A stretch of DNA of 64,000 bases from Bradyrhizobium sp. 141 (GTDB lineage: Bacteria; Pseudomonadota; Alphaproteobacteria; Rhizobiales; Xanthobacteraceae), in assembly GCF_023074055.1 (NCBI RefSeq), contig NZ_JADPKR010000114.1, positions 1 through 64,000 on the forward strand. The letters run 5' to 3'. A model generated the notes under the pieces. It was not told the DNA's origin, searched no databases, and saw only the letters and a program-made list of their open reading frames with translations. The translations under genes were made by a program, and so were the position numbers. Of this stretch, positions 1 through 7,190 are shown in pieces. How positions within the stretch are numbered: position 1 is the stretch's first letter; each line of letters opens with the position of its first letter.

Positions 1-130
1 GGGGGGGGTATGGCCGGGGCCGCTCCGCCAGCTCGGCAGCGAGCCAGCACCAAACCAAATCCGTCGCGCCAGCCGCAGTTCCCGAGTTGATGAGATTCTT
101 GCGAGGGCAAAAAGCGCACAGGGCATGAGA

Positions 131-156
131 AAGGGGCTATCTCGCGATAGCCCCTT
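131..156. terminator. Perfect 11-bp stem-loop, possible terminator
   Basis: The arms AAGGGGCTATC (131-141) and GATAGCCCCTT (146-156) are perfect complements around a four-base TCGC loop. On the minus strand it lies 140 bases beyond the DUF3606 stop and is followed by CTC rather than a clean T-run, so it is a weak factor-independent terminator candidate. I see no coding sequence in 1-297. Confidence 0.45.
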
Positions 157-297
157 GCCGGTTGAAATAGTTGTTGGGATCAAATGCCAGCCCCGGCCTG
201 CGCAGTTCTACCTAGATGGCGTAGAATGTGGAGTCCGGGAAACTGCGGTTTCCGCTAGAGGAACGCTCAGCGTCCTGCTCTGCCTGAGGAAGCGGCA

Positions 298-483
298 TCA
301 GCGCCCCAGCTTGCGCTCCACCTTCTTGCGGCTGCTGCCGACCTTCTTGACCGCCTTCTTCACGGCGGAGGCCGAGCGCCTCGTCTTCTTTGCCTCGTAG
401 CTAACCTCGTATTTCTGTCCGCCCGCCACGCGTGCGCGGTCTTGCTTCCGACCGCGAGCGGTCTGCTTCTTTGCCTTAGCCAT
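298..483 (-). CDS. DUF3606 family small basic protein
   Basis: This is a 61-aa, Lys/Arg-rich protein. It has the DUF3606 pattern of an N-terminal basic segment, a YEVSYEAKK stretch and a C-terminal helix with the repeated KKVGSSRKKVE motif. The family is widespread in rhizobia and has no assigned biochemical function. The ATG at 483 is chosen over an upstream in-frame ATG at 513 because GGAGGTG sits six bases ahead of it. A consensus EcfG promoter (507-531) lies about 25 bases upstream, so general-stress expression is expected. Family assignment is by pattern; function is unknown. Confidence 0.8.
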   Translation of the reverse strand: MAKAKKQTARGRKQDRARVAGGQKYEVSYEAKKTRRSASAVKKAVKKVGSSRKKVERKLGR

Positions 484-506
484 ACTGCACCTCCATGCGC
501 TGCAAA

Positions 507-531
507 AACGCATGGCGATTCAGTTGGTTCC
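507..531 (-). promoter_or_regulatory. EcfG (general stress sigma factor) promoter
   Basis: Read on the minus strand, GGAAC (531-527), a 16-base spacer and CGTT (510-507) match the rhizobial EcfG consensus GGAAC-N16/17-CGTT exactly. The -10 element is about 24 bases from the DUF3606 start codon at 483, leaving a short leader with the ribosome binding site. Confidence 0.75.
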
Positions 532-616
532 TTTTCCACTCCACCTACGCGGCAGGGCCGGAACGAATCCGCGCAGAAAGATTCGAATCAAAGAGTTTGT
601 TGCGTGGAGTTGTTTG

Positions 617-1540
617 GTGGCGTTTCAGCGTCAGCGGAAGTCCCCGGCGATCGGCGTCAAGGCGCCTTTGCCGGGCTTCATCGACCCGGCCTTGGCATCC
701 TCCGTCGAGCGGGTGCCGTCCGGGGAGAGGTGGATTCACGAGATCAAGTTCGACGGCTATCGCGTTCAAGTGCACTTCGCCAATGACGCCGTCACCATCT
801 ACACCCGGCGCGGCCACGACTGGACCAAGCGCTTCAAGAAAGTCGCCGAGGACGCATGGCACATCAAGGCGGGCTCGGCGATCATCGATGGCGAGGTTGT
901 CGTCCCGGCCGCCGACGGCACGACTGACTTCTCGGTGCTGCAGAACGAGCTGAAGGGCAAGTCGTCCAAGATCGTGCTGGTGGCGTTCGACCTGCTGTAT
1001 CTCAACGGCCGGGACATTCGCGGCCTGCCGCTGCTTCAGCGCAAGGCCGAGCTGAAGAAGGTCATTTCCGGCACCGACGTGCAGTTCAGCGAAAGCTTCG
1101 AGATGGATGGCCGCGAGATGTTCGCGCATGCCTGCAAGGTCGGGCTTGAGGGTGTCGTCTCCAAGGTTCGCGACAGCGCCTATAACAGCGGCCGGGGCAA
1201 TAGCTGGGTCAAGACAACCTGCGCGCAACGAGAGACCCTCACCATCGCCGGCTTCGCTCTCGACCAGGGCAAGTGGGACGGCGTGTATCTCGGCCGCCGC
1301 AAAGGCGATGATCTGATCTATGCCGGCAAGGTAGACCATGGGTTCGACAAGACATCAGCGGCCGAACTGCGGAAGCGCCTGGAGCCGCTGCGGCGAAGGA
1401 CGCAGCCCTATGCCAAGCGCATTGCGCATAAGGGCCTCTGGGTCGAGCCCAAGTTGCTCGCGGAGATCGAGTACCGCGCCAAGTCTGCGGAGGGAAAGGT
1501 GCGGCATCCATTCTTCAAAGGCTTGAGAGAGGACCTTTAG
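617..1540 (+). CDS. ATP-dependent DNA ligase, free-standing LigD-type ligase domain
   Basis: The protein (about 307 aa) would seal nicks in DNA using ATP and belongs to the ligase domain of bacterial NHEJ LigD. The adenylation motif EIKFDGYR is present with its lysine near residue 44, followed by the IIDGEVV and GLEGVVSK nucleotidyltransferase motifs, SWVKTTC, and an OB-fold-like C-terminus (KGLWVEPKLLAEIEY). LigD proteins often also carry polymerase and phosphoesterase domains; neither is here, and no ku gene is in the window. The frame opens at an ATG at 512, but GTG 617 (or TTG 614) is preferred because GGAG at 606-609 is well placed and homology starts just after it. Confidence 0.85.
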   Translation: MAFQRQRKSPAIGVKAPLPGFIDPALASSVERVPSGERWIHEIKFDGYRVQVHFANDAVTIYTRRGHDWTKRFKKVAEDAWHIKAGSAIIDGEVVVPAADGTTDFSVLQNELKGKSSKIVLVAFDLLYLNGRDIRGLPLLQRKAELKKVISGTDVQFSESFEMDGREMFAHACKVGLEGVVSKVRDSAYNSGRGNSWVKTTCAQRETLTIAGFALDQGKWDGVYLGRRKGDDLIYAGKVDHGFDKTSAAELRKRLEPLRRRTQPYAKRIAHKGLWVEPKLLAEIEYRAKSAEGKVRHPFFKGLREDL

Positions 1541-1618
1541 ATGCACTTTTGCGCGCGCTGCGGCAGATGGGTGTGTGAAAACTATCCGGACAGGCCGGCT
1601 TTCGGACCGCGCGCTTGA
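1541..1618 (+). CDS. Possible 25-aa zinc-knuckle peptide or gene remnant
   Basis: The ATG follows the ligase stop codon directly, and GAGGAC six bases upstream could serve as its binding site. The product begins MHFCARCGRWVC, a Cys-x2-Cys plus Cys pattern, and ends at TGA after 25 residues. I associate this opening with longer rhizobial zinc-ribbon proteins, so it may be a truncated copy. It is too short to be confident that it is translated. Confidence 0.3.
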   Translation: MHFCARCGRWVCENYPDRPAFGPRA

Positions 1619-1732
1619 GCATCTGATGCCGTCCGTTTTCCACACCCACGACAAGCAGTAGCTGACCGCACGACCGGCCTACTAGGAATCGACAATTTGC
1701 CAACTCTGTTGGCTCATGCCCTTGATGATCCG

Positions 1733-2146
1733 ATGTCCACGAAGTCGCGCCAATACCTGTATGGCACTCAGATCAAGATGTCAGCCGAGCGTGCCAGGGA
1801 GGCTCGCAAGGAGGCCGACAAGTTGGCTTGCGAGGCGTGGAATTATCGTATGCTTGGTTACAAAGGCCCCGCCCAGCCATCGCCGACGATTGGTGATGCC
1901 ATCAACGCCGGCTTCTTGTACCTTGAGGTACGATGCCTTGGATGCGACACCAATCAGACCGTGGCACTCGACATCATTCGACGGGCCAAGACAACGCCCG
2001 TACATGAACTAGAACGCTACATGCGCTGCAAGGATTGTTCGCAAGTGCGTGGTTACGCGTACAAACGCAGCGAATTGGTGGCGCTGAGACCGACGAAGAT
2101 TTCCGCTGAACATCCGGCTTCATATTGGTGGCCCGGCGAGCGCTAG
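1733..2146 (+). CDS. Conserved hypothetical protein with two CxxC pairs
   Basis: This is a 137-aa soluble protein with a charged N-terminal helix, then CLGCDTNQTVALDIIRR and, about 30 residues on, MRCKDCSQVRGYAYKRS; the four cysteines suggest a zinc ribbon. It ends with the tryptophan-rich YWWPGER. I recognise this as a recurrent multi-copy family of Bradyrhizobium-type genomes without known function. The frame is open from a TTG at 1697; ATG 1733 is preferred, although no strong ribosome binding site precedes it. It lies 13 bases upstream of the SRAP gene, so the two may be co-transcribed. Confidence 0.65.
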   Translation: MSTKSRQYLYGTQIKMSAERAREARKEADKLACEAWNYRMLGYKGPAQPSPTIGDAINAGFLYLEVRCLGCDTNQTVALDIIRRAKTTPVHELERYMRCKDCSQVRGYAYKRSELVALRPTKISAEHPASYWWPGER

Positions 2147-2159
2147 GATATTTCTTCCG

Positions 2160-2822
2160 ATGTGCAATCTCTATTCGATCACGACCAATCAGGCCGCCAT
2201 CGCCGAACTCTTCCGCGTCGTGCGCCGCTACGAAGGCAACTTGCCGCCGATGCCCGGCGTGTTTCCGGATTTCCCCGCACCTGTCATCCGCGATGCGGAC
2301 GGCGGCGAGCGCGAGCTGGTGATGATGCGCTGGGGCATGCCGCCACCACTCCGCACTGGCGGCCCGCCTGTGACAAATATTCGCAACACCTCGTCGCCGC
2401 ACTGGCGTGGCTGGCTCAAGCCGGAGCACCGCTGCCTCGTGCCCGTCAACAGCTTTGCCGAATACGCACCGGAGCCGAACCCGGAGACGAAAAAGAAGGA
2501 CATCGTTTGGTTCGCGCTGACCGAAGAGCGGCCGCTGTTCGCATTCGCCGGCATCTGGACGACGTTCAAGGGCGATCGTGGGACGAAGTCGAAGCCCATT
2601 CCGGGGCCGCACCAGGTTTACGGTTTTCTCACCACCGCGCCGAATGCGATTGTCGAACCGATTCATCCCAAGGCTATGCCTGTGCTTCTAACTACGGCCG
2701 AAGAATGGGACGTGTGGATGCGCGCGCCTTGGGACGAAGCGAAGGCGCTGCAGCGACCATTGTCAGATAACGAGCTTCAAATTGTCGCGCGTGGCGCCAA
2801 CAAAGAAGACGTGGCTTCTTAG
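2160..2822 (+). CDS. SRAP (SOS response-associated peptidase) family protein, YedK/HMCES-like
   Basis: Proteins of this family form a covalent crosslink with abasic sites in single-stranded DNA through the N-terminal cysteine exposed after Met1 removal. Here Cys2 is present (MCNLYS), along with the family glutamate near residue 101 (NSFAEY), the FAGIW strand and the active-site histidine near 169 (PIHPKAMP). At 220 aa it is normal in length. The usual opening MCGRF is replaced by MCNLYS, which is common in rhizobial paralogues. Lying near a DNA ligase it suggests a small DNA-repair group, but no shared promoter is evident. Confidence 0.9.
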   Translation: MCNLYSITTNQAAIAELFRVVRRYEGNLPPMPGVFPDFPAPVIRDADGGERELVMMRWGMPPPLRTGGPPVTNIRNTSSPHWRGWLKPEHRCLVPVNSFAEYAPEPNPETKKKDIVWFALTEERPLFAFAGIWTTFKGDRGTKSKPIPGPHQVYGFLTTAPNAIVEPIHPKAMPVLLTTAEEWDVWMRAPWDEAKALQRPLSDNELQIVARGANKEDVAS

Positions 2823-2866
2823 CTGCTCGCGCTGCGCTGCAGTGCGAAGCTCCTTCGGGCTGATCG

Positions 2867-3037
2867 TCAGCCCACGTCGACGCCCGGCTCCTCCTCCATC
2901 GGAGGCGGCTCCATCGTCTTGCGTCCCAGGAATGTATCGGGTGGCGGCTGCTTCAAAAGCTCGCGGGCTTCGCGAACGAGTTGGCGCATGTATTCTGTCT
3001 GATCATGGTCGACAGGCGTCGGCCGATACACCGGCAT
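2867..3037 (-). CDS. Conserved small hypothetical protein (56 aa)
   Basis: This is a short hydrophilic protein, MPVYRPTPVDHDQTEYMRQ onward, with one predicted helix (VREARELLKQ) and an acidic, proline-rich tail. The ATG at 3037 is preferred over an upstream start at 3088 because GGGGAG lies eight to ten bases ahead. I recognise it as a recurrent Bradyrhizobium-type small protein; no function is known. It converges with the SRAP gene. Confidence 0.6.
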   Translation of the reverse strand: MPVYRPTPVDHDQTEYMRQLVREARELLKQPPPDTFLGRKTMEPPPMEEEPGVDVG

Positions 3038-3373
3038 CGGTGTGCTCCCCTGGCTTGGCAGGCGGGAGCACAATGGTCTCTCAGCCACCGACGCCTACGG
3101 ACAGAGCCTCGGCCGGTGATAATGGTAAACTACCACAGGTCGCCTCGGTTCCACAGGGAAATGTTCATCAACCTGCGCGCGCCATGAGTAAGCGGCTCAA
3201 ACCGCTCAACTTGTGCCGCACACCAACGAAGATTCTTCCGGCAAACGTATCAAAAGATACAGACTCGCCGCCACGGCAGGCCTAGCTTTCATGCATCATC
3301 GCAAGGCTCTTGGTATCGATCGGTGATGAGAACGCCAGTTGCGCTCCCGCCTCCTCCAACGAGGGAGCACGCC

Positions 3374-3574
3374 ATGCTGAAGCGGCGTCGTTTCAAACAG
3401 ACCACGACACTCAACGAGAGACTCGCCGACGAAGCCATACGCTGTCGCGAGGAAGCGCGCCGGCTTTCGCCGGGGCGCCGCCGCGAGATGCTGCTGCGCC
3501 GGGCGCGGCAGGACGAGGCGGCCATGCAGATCGATGCCTGGCTGCGCTCGCCCGGACTGAGGGCGCCGACATGA
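3374..3574 (+). CDS. Small basic helical protein, paralogue of the gene at 6990-7190
   Basis: A 66-aa Arg-rich protein starting MLKRRRFKQTTTLNERLADE and ending WLRSPGLRAPT. A good binding site (GAGGGAG) precedes the ATG. The protein at 6990-7190 (minus strand) has the same layout: a three-Arg start, QT-x2-LxER, an E/K-rich helix, the RExLLxRAR core and the WLxSPGL ending. They are clearly two members of one family. The stop overlaps the start of the next gene (ATGA at 3571-3574), so translation is coupled. Function is unknown. Confidence 0.7.
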   Translation: MLKRRRFKQTTTLNERLADEAIRCREEARRLSPGRRREMLLRRARQDEAAMQIDAWLRSPGLRAPT

Positions 3575-3798
3575 GCCAGCAATATCGCGCCTATCTCGTC
3601 GGCGAGAACGGCGTCTTCCGCTCCGCCGAGGCATTCGAGGCCCCGTCCGACGAGTCCGCCCTCACCTTTGCGCAGCAGTTCACGCGGCACGGCAAGGTGG
3701 AGGTGTGGCAGCTCGGCCGCAAGATCGCCGTGCTGGATTCGGAGCAATCTCGGCCGCCGCCGCCCGCGCGATCCCGGCCGACACTGACTCGTCAATGA
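3571..3798 (+). CDS. Conserved small hypothetical protein (75 aa)
   Basis: The gene overlaps the preceding one by ATGA. The N-terminal 55 residues (MSQQYRAYLVGENGVFRSA onward) look like a compact alpha/beta unit of a kind seen in many rhizobial small proteins that report sequence such as F-x-A-x-D-E-x-A. The last 20 residues are proline/arginine-rich and probably disordered. The overlap ties it functionally to the 66-aa protein. No function is assigned. Confidence 0.6.
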   Translation: MSQQYRAYLVGENGVFRSAEAFEAPSDESALTFAQQFTRHGKVEVWQLGRKIAVLDSEQSRPPPPARSRPTLTRQ

Positions 3799-3807
3799 TC
3801 GCGCGCG

Positions 3808-4077
3808 TCAATGATCGCGTGCGTGCGATCGCGATGTGAGACTTTCGATCTCGAAGTAGAACTTCACCTGCATGATTGGTCCGTTGGCGTCGCGAACGTC
3901 GATCGCCATCTCTTGCCTGCCGCCGGCGGGCGACGCGGAAAGGACGGCGTCGCGCGCCATGTCGGCAATCGATTTCGCGGCCTCGGCCTGAACCGCGCGC
4001 GGGCTGGACAATTCCAGCCCCTCCTCGTCCAGCGCAATCCCCGTGTCGTCGCGAAGGTCGAAGTAATATCGTGGCAT
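3808..4077 (-). CDS. DUF6894 family protein
   Basis: An 89-aa protein beginning MPRYYFDLRDDTGIALDEEG, the hallmark of the DUF6894 family that is expanded in Bradyrhizobium and relatives. The family pattern continues with SSPRAVQAEAAKSIADMARD and a C-terminal strand set (MAIDVRDANGPIMQVKF). The start at 4077 has AAAGGA upstream at suitable distance; the frame extends to 4284 but lacks homology-like sequence there. The role is unknown. Confidence 0.8.
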   Translation of the reverse strand: MPRYYFDLRDDTGIALDEEGLELSSPRAVQAEAAKSIADMARDAVLSASPAGGRQEMAIDVRDANGPIMQVKFYFEIESLTSRSHARDH

Positions 4078-4204
4078 GTCCGTATCCTTTGCCCTATTAG
4101 GCGCGGGGCGGATAAAGGTTTCCAGCGGGGCTGAAAAAATCTCCCGGAATCCAACGGGTTCCGGGAACGCAACTCCGGCCCGCTTCGGCCCCGGATTGCG
4201 CAGC

Positions 4205-4453
4205 CTACTCCTCAGCAAGCTTGCGCTCGATATAGGCGTCCACCGTCTCGGCGAACGAGCGCTGCACGCCGACCGCCACATCATGCTGGTCCAGTGCGTC
4301 GCGCTGGAGCACGCGCAGGCCGCGGCCGCGGGCGCTGAGTGGCGCCGTGTTCAGGAACTGGTCGATCGCGCCCTTGGCGAGCGGGATGGCCTTGGGATCG
4401 CCCCGGGCGATCAGGAGCCGCAACAGGCTCTGGCATTCGGCCAAACCGGGCAT
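4205..4453 (-). CDS. Hypothetical protein (82 aa)
   Basis: A mostly helical soluble protein (CQSLLRLLIARGDPKAIPLAKGAI in the first third) with a C-terminal acidic helix ending ERKLAEE. The ATG at 4453 follows the stop of the 34-aa gene at 4467-4571 by 13 bases, with GAGAGG between them, so the pair probably forms a bicistronic message. I do not recognise a family. Confidence 0.5.
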   Translation of the reverse strand: MPGLAECQSLLRLLIARGDPKAIPLAKGAIDQFLNTAPLSARGRGLRVLQRDALDQHDVAVGVQRSFAETVDAYIERKLAEE

Positions 4454-4466
4454 GGCTTTAAGCCTC

Positions 4467-4571
4467 TCACCGTTGCTGCGATGTCGGCTTCGGCCGCTTC
4501 ACCGGCTGGGTATGGGTGCCGAACAGCGCCAGCAGAAACGCGACTTCTTCCTTCGAACCGATCTGGATCAT
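4467..4571 (-). CDS. Very small protein (34 aa) upstream of the 82-aa gene
   Basis: The product starts MIQIGSKEEVAFLLALFGTH and ends with a basic Pro/Lys tail (VKRPKPTSQQR). AAGGAG lies a few bases upstream of the ATG at 4571, one of the better binding sites in this region, which is the main argument that it is translated. It precedes the 82-aa gene by 13 bases. It could be a leader peptide or a genuine micro-protein with one amphipathic helix. Confidence 0.45.
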   Translation of the reverse strand: MIQIGSKEEVAFLLALFGTHTQPVKRPKPTSQQR

Positions 4572-4813
4572 GATGATCTCCTTTTCGCTTGGTTGGTCGA
4601 GGCCCGGGCTCGCGGAGTTCAGGGCAATCGGGTTTCAGCACTGTTTCGGGCGTGTTTCGTCGGGCTGCAATGCCCGCTCGCCGGTTGGGGAACGCGGCAA
4701 GCCCGTGTTCACGTCCCGGGAAACCTGAACGGCCAGGCGCAAAGACCTTCACGTCGCATTCATCACCTCGCTCCTAAACCCTAGGCCGACGAAACGGCAT
4801 GTAGGCAGGACCA

Positions 4814-5140
4814 ATGTCCTTTGACCCGATGGCCGCTGCGGCCGATTGGTTTGATGCCTACCGCGCCGGTGATATCGATTCAGTTCTCGCAATGTATGCG
4901 GACGAGGCCGTGATCCATTGCGGCTGCGGCGGCATGAAGACGAGCTCGGGCAAGGACGGCCGACGCGCCTATTGGCTCGACCGCCTCGCCAGATATCCCG
5001 CGTCCGGCCTCGACGATCTGCAGCCGTCAGGAGAGACGGCGGTGGTCTCGTATGTCGCGCGCGGCGGCATCGTCACCGCGAGCCTGACCTTCAATGCCTT
5101 CGGAAAGATCGCCTCGCACGTCTGCGGTCCGCAAAACTAG
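4814..5140 (+). CDS. NTF2/SnoaL-like family protein
   Basis: At 108 aa this has the size and opening of SnoaL-like NTF2-fold proteins: an N-terminal amphipathic helix (AADWFDAYRAGDIDSVLAMYADEAVIHC), a short strand region containing CGCGG, and three C-terminal strands (AVVSYVARG, IVTASLTFN, IASHVCG). Such proteins are small ligand-binding barrels or enzymes with variable function. The stop codon TAG at 5138-5140 abuts a dispersed repeat. Confidence 0.6.
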   Translation: MSFDPMAAAADWFDAYRAGDIDSVLAMYADEAVIHCGCGGMKTSSGKDGRRAYWLDRLARYPASGLDDLQPSGETAVVSYVARGGIVTASLTFNAFGKIASHVCGPQN

Positions 5141-5207
5141 GGCGTGTGCTCAGCTTTGTCTTCGCGACAGGCCGTGGCCGCTTCGCCTGAGCGTTCAGCT
5201 AAGGGCC
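5140..5207. repeat. Dispersed repeat B, copy 1
   Basis: A roughly 68-base segment running from GGGCGTGTGCTC to TCAGCTAAGGGCC. It aligns along its whole length with 7489-7561, and its first bases recur at about 6808. It starts exactly at the stop codon of the NTF2-like gene. Confidence 0.6.
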
Positions 5208-5315
5208 GTTGCAGAAGTCTCGATCTTCCCTCTTCGTCTAGTACCGGGAAGAACTGGAAACTTTCCGGAAAGCCTTGAGTTGGCAGGGACTGGTTTTCGG
5301 TCCCGGAGAGTGAGC

Positions 5316-5525
5316 ATGGTCGACGAAGCCGTCTTGAAGAACGCCACGGAGATCGCATGGACGGTGTACCGCGCGCGGCATGCTGACGTCGATGCACAGG
5401 ACAGCCGGCGCTGCCTGCTCGAACGCCACCTGCACAGGAGATGGGAAGAGCGCACGAGCGATACCGAAGAACTCGCCAGCTTCGGGATGGCGTACCTGCA
5501 TCGGCTTCCCCGAGACGAATGTTGA
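5316..5525 (+). CDS. Small hypothetical protein (69 aa)
   Basis: A short, highly charged protein opening MVDEAVLKNATEIAWTVYRA and rich in Arg/Glu/His thereafter (RRCLLERHLHRRWEER). The start is set by GGAGAG eight bases upstream. The opening matches a small-protein type common in Bradyrhizobium. Upstream at about 5260 there is a 12-bp perfect palindrome CTTTCCGGAAAG that could be a regulatory site. The 3' end runs close to the next small gene. Confidence 0.5.
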   Translation: MVDEAVLKNATEIAWTVYRARHADVDAQDSRRCLLERHLHRRWEERTSDTEELASFGMAYLHRLPRDEC

Positions 5526-5530
5526 CGACC

Positions 5531-5653
5531 ATGAAAATGCTCGTCGAGCGCGTAGCCCGCGCAAGCACGAGGCCGAGTTGGACGCTGCTCGCGATTTCGT
5601 TTCTCCTCTCCGCGATCATCGTGATCGGCTTGCGCATCGCGTTGGGGAACTAG
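5531..5653 (+). CDS. Single-span membrane micro-protein (40 aa)
   Basis: The frame MKMLVERVARASTRPSWTLL continues into one hydrophobic segment (LLAISFLLSAIIVIGL) and ends in IALGN. It is a plausible single-pass inner-membrane peptide with a positively charged N-terminus. It sits six bases after the 69-aa gene and four bases before the glycosyltransferase, as expected for an operon. There are two adjacent ATGs (5531 and 5537). Confidence 0.45.
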   Translation: MKMLVERVARASTRPSWTLLAISFLLSAIIVIGLRIALGN

Positions 5654-5657
5654 TGCG

Positions 5658-6698
5658 ATGCGGATCGCCCAGCTTGCCCCGTTGGCCGAGAGCGTTCCTC
5701 CGAAGCTTTACGGCGGCACGGAGCGGGTGATTGCCTGGCTTGTGGACGAAATGGTCGCGCTCGGACATGAGGTCACCCTGTTCGCGACCGGGGACTCGAA
5801 AACCAAAGGAAACCTCCAGGCGGTGTGGCCCCGCGCCCTCCGGCTGGGGCGGAGGGGCGTCGATCCGAACGCCGCCTGCGCGTTGCTGATCGAGGCCATC
5901 GCCGAGCGCGCACGCGACTTCGACGTGATCCACTGCCATGTCGACTGGTTGGCCCTGCCGGTCCTGAGTCGGACCGGAGTGCCGTTTCTAACGACAATGC
6001 ACGGCCGGCTCGACCTTCCGGGGCTTTCCAGCGTGATCGGAGCTTTCCCGGACGCTCCCTTCGTCTCAATATCCGACAACCAGCGCCGTGCGCTTCCGGA
6101 CGCAAACTGGATCGCGACGATTCCGCACGGATTGCCCAAGGACCTGTTTCGACCATCCGTCGCGGGTGGTTCGTATTTGGCTTTTCTCGGGCGGCTCACG
6201 GCGGAGAAGGGGCCGGAAGATGCCATACGCATCGCACGCGCCGTCGGGATGCCGCTGCAAATCGCGGCCAAGATACCCCGCGCGGAGACCGCCTACTTCA
6301 AGAAGAAGCTCGAACCCGAGATCGACGGCGAAGAGATCAAACTCGTCGGCGAGGTGGACGAAGCCCGCAAGCAGCCGTTCCTCGCCGGTGCCGCCGCCCT
6401 GCTGTTTCCGATCGACTGGCCGGAGCCTTTCGGCCTCGTCATGATCGAGGCGATGGCGTGCGGCACGCCCGTGATCGCCTACCGCTCTGGATCGGTACCG
6501 GAAGTCGTGGAAGACGGCGTCACCGGCTTCATCGTGGACGGCCGGGAGCAGGCGATCGAAGCGGTCAAGGAAGTAGGTCGACTGGACCGAAGCAGGATCC
6601 GCGCCCGTTTCGAGGAGCGTTTCGCCGCGAGCCGGATGGCGAGGCAGTACGAGGACCGGTACCGCAAACTGGTCGATCGAGGATGGCGCCATGCGTAA
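5658..6698 (+). CDS. Glycosyltransferase family 4 protein
   Basis: A 346-aa GT-B fold retaining glycosyltransferase, cytoplasmic. The N-domain starts MRIAQLAPLAESVPPKLYGG, typical of GT4 proteins where the glycine-rich loop binds the acceptor or donor. DVIHCHVDW and TTMHGRLD follow. In the C-domain, FLGRLTAEKGPEDAI and the EPFGLVMIEAMACGTPVIA motif (the E-x7-E nucleotide-sugar signature) are intact. The substrate cannot be read from sequence; members of this subgroup act on trehalose/sucrose-like or exopolysaccharide substrates. No polysaccharide operon surrounds it. Confidence 0.88.
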   Translation: MRIAQLAPLAESVPPKLYGGTERVIAWLVDEMVALGHEVTLFATGDSKTKGNLQAVWPRALRLGRRGVDPNAACALLIEAIAERARDFDVIHCHVDWLALPVLSRTGVPFLTTMHGRLDLPGLSSVIGAFPDAPFVSISDNQRRALPDANWIATIPHGLPKDLFRPSVAGGSYLAFLGRLTAEKGPEDAIRIARAVGMPLQIAAKIPRAETAYFKKKLEPEIDGEEIKLVGEVDEARKQPFLAGAAALLFPIDWPEPFGLVMIEAMACGTPVIAYRSGSVPEVVEDGVTGFIVDGREQAIEAVKEVGRLDRSRIRARFEERFAASRMARQYEDRYRKLVDRGWRHA

Positions 6699-6712
6699 GC
6701 ATATTCAGTACG

Positions 6713-6804
6713 CGTAGGATGGGTTGCGCCCTCGCGAAACCCGGCATGCCTTGTCGTCGGCGGACGGATCGATGGGTTTCTACGTTCGCTCGACCCATCC
6801 TACG
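6713..6804. repeat. Inverted repeat element A, full copy
   Basis: The outer arms are CGTAGGATGGGT at the left and ACCCATCCTACG at the right, followed inward by imperfectly matched GCGAAACCC-type and GGGTTTC-type blocks. The whole is about 92 bases and can fold into a long cruciform. Related copies lie at 8085-8160 and (right half only) at about 7443-7488. It lies 15 bases after the glycosyltransferase stop. Confidence 0.7.
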
Positions 6805-6931
6805 AGCTAGGGCGCGTGCGGCGCCTCTTCAGGCGCCGGTAGCCCACCAACGCGCGCCACTCGAATACGCTGATTAAGATGCCGACCAGTGCAGTCCCGA
6901 CCCCGCACATTATCAAAATCATTTGGAGCAT
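6800..6931 (-). CDS. Possible single-span membrane protein (43 aa)
   Basis: The frame MLQMILIMCGVGTALVGILI encodes one transmembrane segment followed by a strongly basic tail (YRRLKRRRTRPSS), an arrangement of an N-out/C-in small membrane protein. The stop codon lies inside the end of repeat element A. There is no convincing ribosome binding site near the ATG (GGGAG is about 20 bases away), so expression is uncertain. Confidence 0.3.
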   Translation of the reverse strand: MLQMILIMCGVGTALVGILISVFEWRALVGYRRLKRRRTRPSS

Positions 6932-6989
6932 CGAATCACCACGTGTCGATGCTCCCGAGCGTACCAAAGTGAAGAGTCGTTCCGAAGGC

Positions 6990-7190
6990 TTATTTGGGCG
7001 GCTGCAGTCCGGGCGAGGTCAGCCAGTCGCTGAGATGTGAGCCGGTCTCGACGATCCTGGCTCGCTTGAGTAAGACCTCACGTTCCGCACCAGCCGGTAA
7101 ATGGCTCGCCCGTTCTTTGAGTATATTGGCCTGCTCGGCCATTCGTTCTTCAAGCGAGCGGGTCTGCACGATTCTGCGGCGCTCTCCCAT
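6990..7190 (-). CDS. Small basic helical protein, paralogue of the gene at 3374-3574
   Basis: A 66-aa protein: MGERRRIVQTRSLEERMAEQ, then an amphipathic helix and REVLLKRARIVE, ending WLTSPGLQPPK. GAGGAG precedes the ATG at ideal distance. The match to the 66-aa protein at 3374-3574 is collinear over the full length with equal size and the same C-terminal WLxSPGL block, so the two are recent or functionally constrained paralogues. Function is unknown. Confidence 0.7.
   Translation of the reverse strand: MGERRRIVQTRSLEERMAEQANILKERASHLPAGAEREVLLKRARIVETGSHLSDWLTSPGLQPPK

Noticed and set aside
3122..3285. Two overlapping micro-ORFs (21 and 33 codons, ATGA overlap at 3184)
   Set aside because: The overlap is suggestive but neither has a binding site or recognisable composition.
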